Below, one piece after another: positions 6,284 through 6,753 of a stretch of DNA of 6,753 nucleotides; the stretch's first letter is position 1, and every line of letters starts with the position of its first letter. The translations under genes and the position numbers were made by a program. Source of the stretch: JAUXFK01 sp034189035 (GTDB lineage Bacteria; Desulfobacterota; UBA8473); contig JAXHVA010000173.1 of the NCBI GenBank assembly GCA_034189035.1, forward strand, positions 1 through 6,753, written 5' to 3'. Under the pieces are notes generated by a model. It did not search any database and was not told the origin of the DNA. It worked only from the letters and a program-made list of their open reading frames with translations.

Positions 6284-6660
6284 ATGTCTTCATTGAATAA
6301 AAAAGGATACTATCTCTATTAGTAAATCCCTTTTTATCTCTTCATAAAAGAAAAACATTACAGATAAAATCGCTGAAAAGCAGAAATTTGTTGAGGATGC
6401 GATTAGAAAGATGAAAGACATGCTGAAGGGTAAAAAGCCGGATATTGACATTGGTAAGTACTGTTCAAACCCTTATGTCTGTGACTTTCACTGCCATTGC
6501 TGGCAGCATATGACGGAGGATTTGATTTTCACTCTAAGAGACAGGGGGCAGAAATTCGCCATTATGAATATCTGGCTCATGCACACTGCGATCTAAGAAG
6601 GGAATTCATAAAGAAACTCCTTAGAGAAATACTCAGTAATTTCCGGTTAGAAAATTGCAT
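6284..6660 (+). pseudogene. Decayed DUF2779-like (Fe-S, nuclease-like) gene remnant
   Basis: A promoter, ribosome binding site and ATG (6284) open a frame that stops after 12 codons (TAG 6320-6322). In another frame, 6348-6596 encodes TDKIAEKQ, then DIDIGKYCSNPYVCDFHCHCW (6440-6502). That cysteine cluster with GKYC-x-x-PYxCDFxxHCW is what I recall from DUF2779 proteins, which pair an Fe-S-type motif with a nuclease-like domain. From about 6540 the similarity jumps to a third frame: EIRHYEYLA followed by DLRREFIKKLLREI, matching what follows some 70 residues further on in such proteins. So the N-terminal bulk and the middle, including the expected LDFET-type acidic motif, are missing and the frame is shifted. 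The two longer open frames here (6411-6596 and 6497-6721) are pieces of this remnant and not separate genes. Family assignment is from memory of motifs. Exact ends are uncertain. Confidence 0.6.
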
Positions 6661-6706
6661 GTATACATCAAAAAGGTCAAAAAAAGCAGAACAGTCGATA
6701 TTTTGC

Positions 6707-6729
6707 TTGACATATTATTAGTAATGTAT
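6707..6729 (+). promoter_or_regulatory. TTGACA box with imperfect palindrome at the right edge
   Basis: A perfect -35 hexamer TTGACA (6707-6712) is followed by an AT-rich imperfect palindrome, ATTA-TTAG-TAAT (6714-6725), extended by ACAT and GTAT flanks. No good -10 is found at 16-18 bp; TGTTTA (6730-6735) is poor. A promoter-operator for a gene beyond the window is possible. It may also be chance in AT-rich sequence. Confidence 0.3.
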
Positions 6730-6753
6730 TGTTTAGCATAGTTCGTAATAATT

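Noticed and set aside
6411..6721. Two small overlapping genes (61 and 74 residues) in 6411-6596 and 6497-6721
   Set aside because: Neither has a ribosome binding site at its ATG. Their contents look like consecutive pieces of one DUF2779-like protein in different frames, so they are treated as one pseudogene.

Overview
The window suggests an anaerobic bacterium with acyl-CoA-based metabolism, perhaps a sulfate-reducing or syntrophic Desulfobacterota member. This is an inference from the mix of genes and moderate GC, not from a marker gene. One core metabolic operon lies between remains of mobile or decayed DNA, so the locus looks like a plastic, accessory region.

Left edge (1-248): the last 55 codons of a transposase run in from outside the window, followed by a short gap with a weak promoter candidate. 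Positions 249-3816 hold a tight three-gene operon on the + strand. It encodes a biotin-dependent acyl-CoA carboxyltransferase of the 3-methylcrotonyl-CoA carboxylase beta type, an AUH/LiuC-type enoyl-CoA hydratase, and a long HMG-CoA-lyase-like DRE-TIM metallolyase. Order and content match the lower leucine/isovalerate (liu) pathway: 3-methylcrotonyl-CoA to 3-methylglutaconyl-CoA to HMG-CoA to acetyl-CoA plus acetoacetate. The biotin carboxylase/BCCP subunit and the acyl-CoA dehydrogenase are not in the window. The third enzyme carries Gln where HMG-CoA lyases have their catalytic Cys, so its final reaction is open. This is the most interesting point in the window.

Middle (3817-5993): a 64-residue six-cysteine protein follows on the + strand. 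It converges with a 586-residue VWA-domain protein on the - strand, and the two stop codons share one TTAA. The VWA gene has a near-consensus promoter (TTGACA-17-TATACT) with helically phased direct repeats at its -35 box and a small inverted repeat over its -10 box. No MoxR-type ATPase partner is present.

Right (5994-6753): a gene-poor stretch holds a second near-consensus promoter on the + strand, a good ribosome binding site and a start codon that reaches a stop after 12 codons. Beyond it are two out-of-register pieces resembling a DUF2779 protein (a cysteine-rich Fe-S-type segment, then a piece of the nuclease-like domain), best read as a heavily deleted pseudogene. The window ends with a TTGACA box and an imperfect palindrome whose gene, if any, lies outside.
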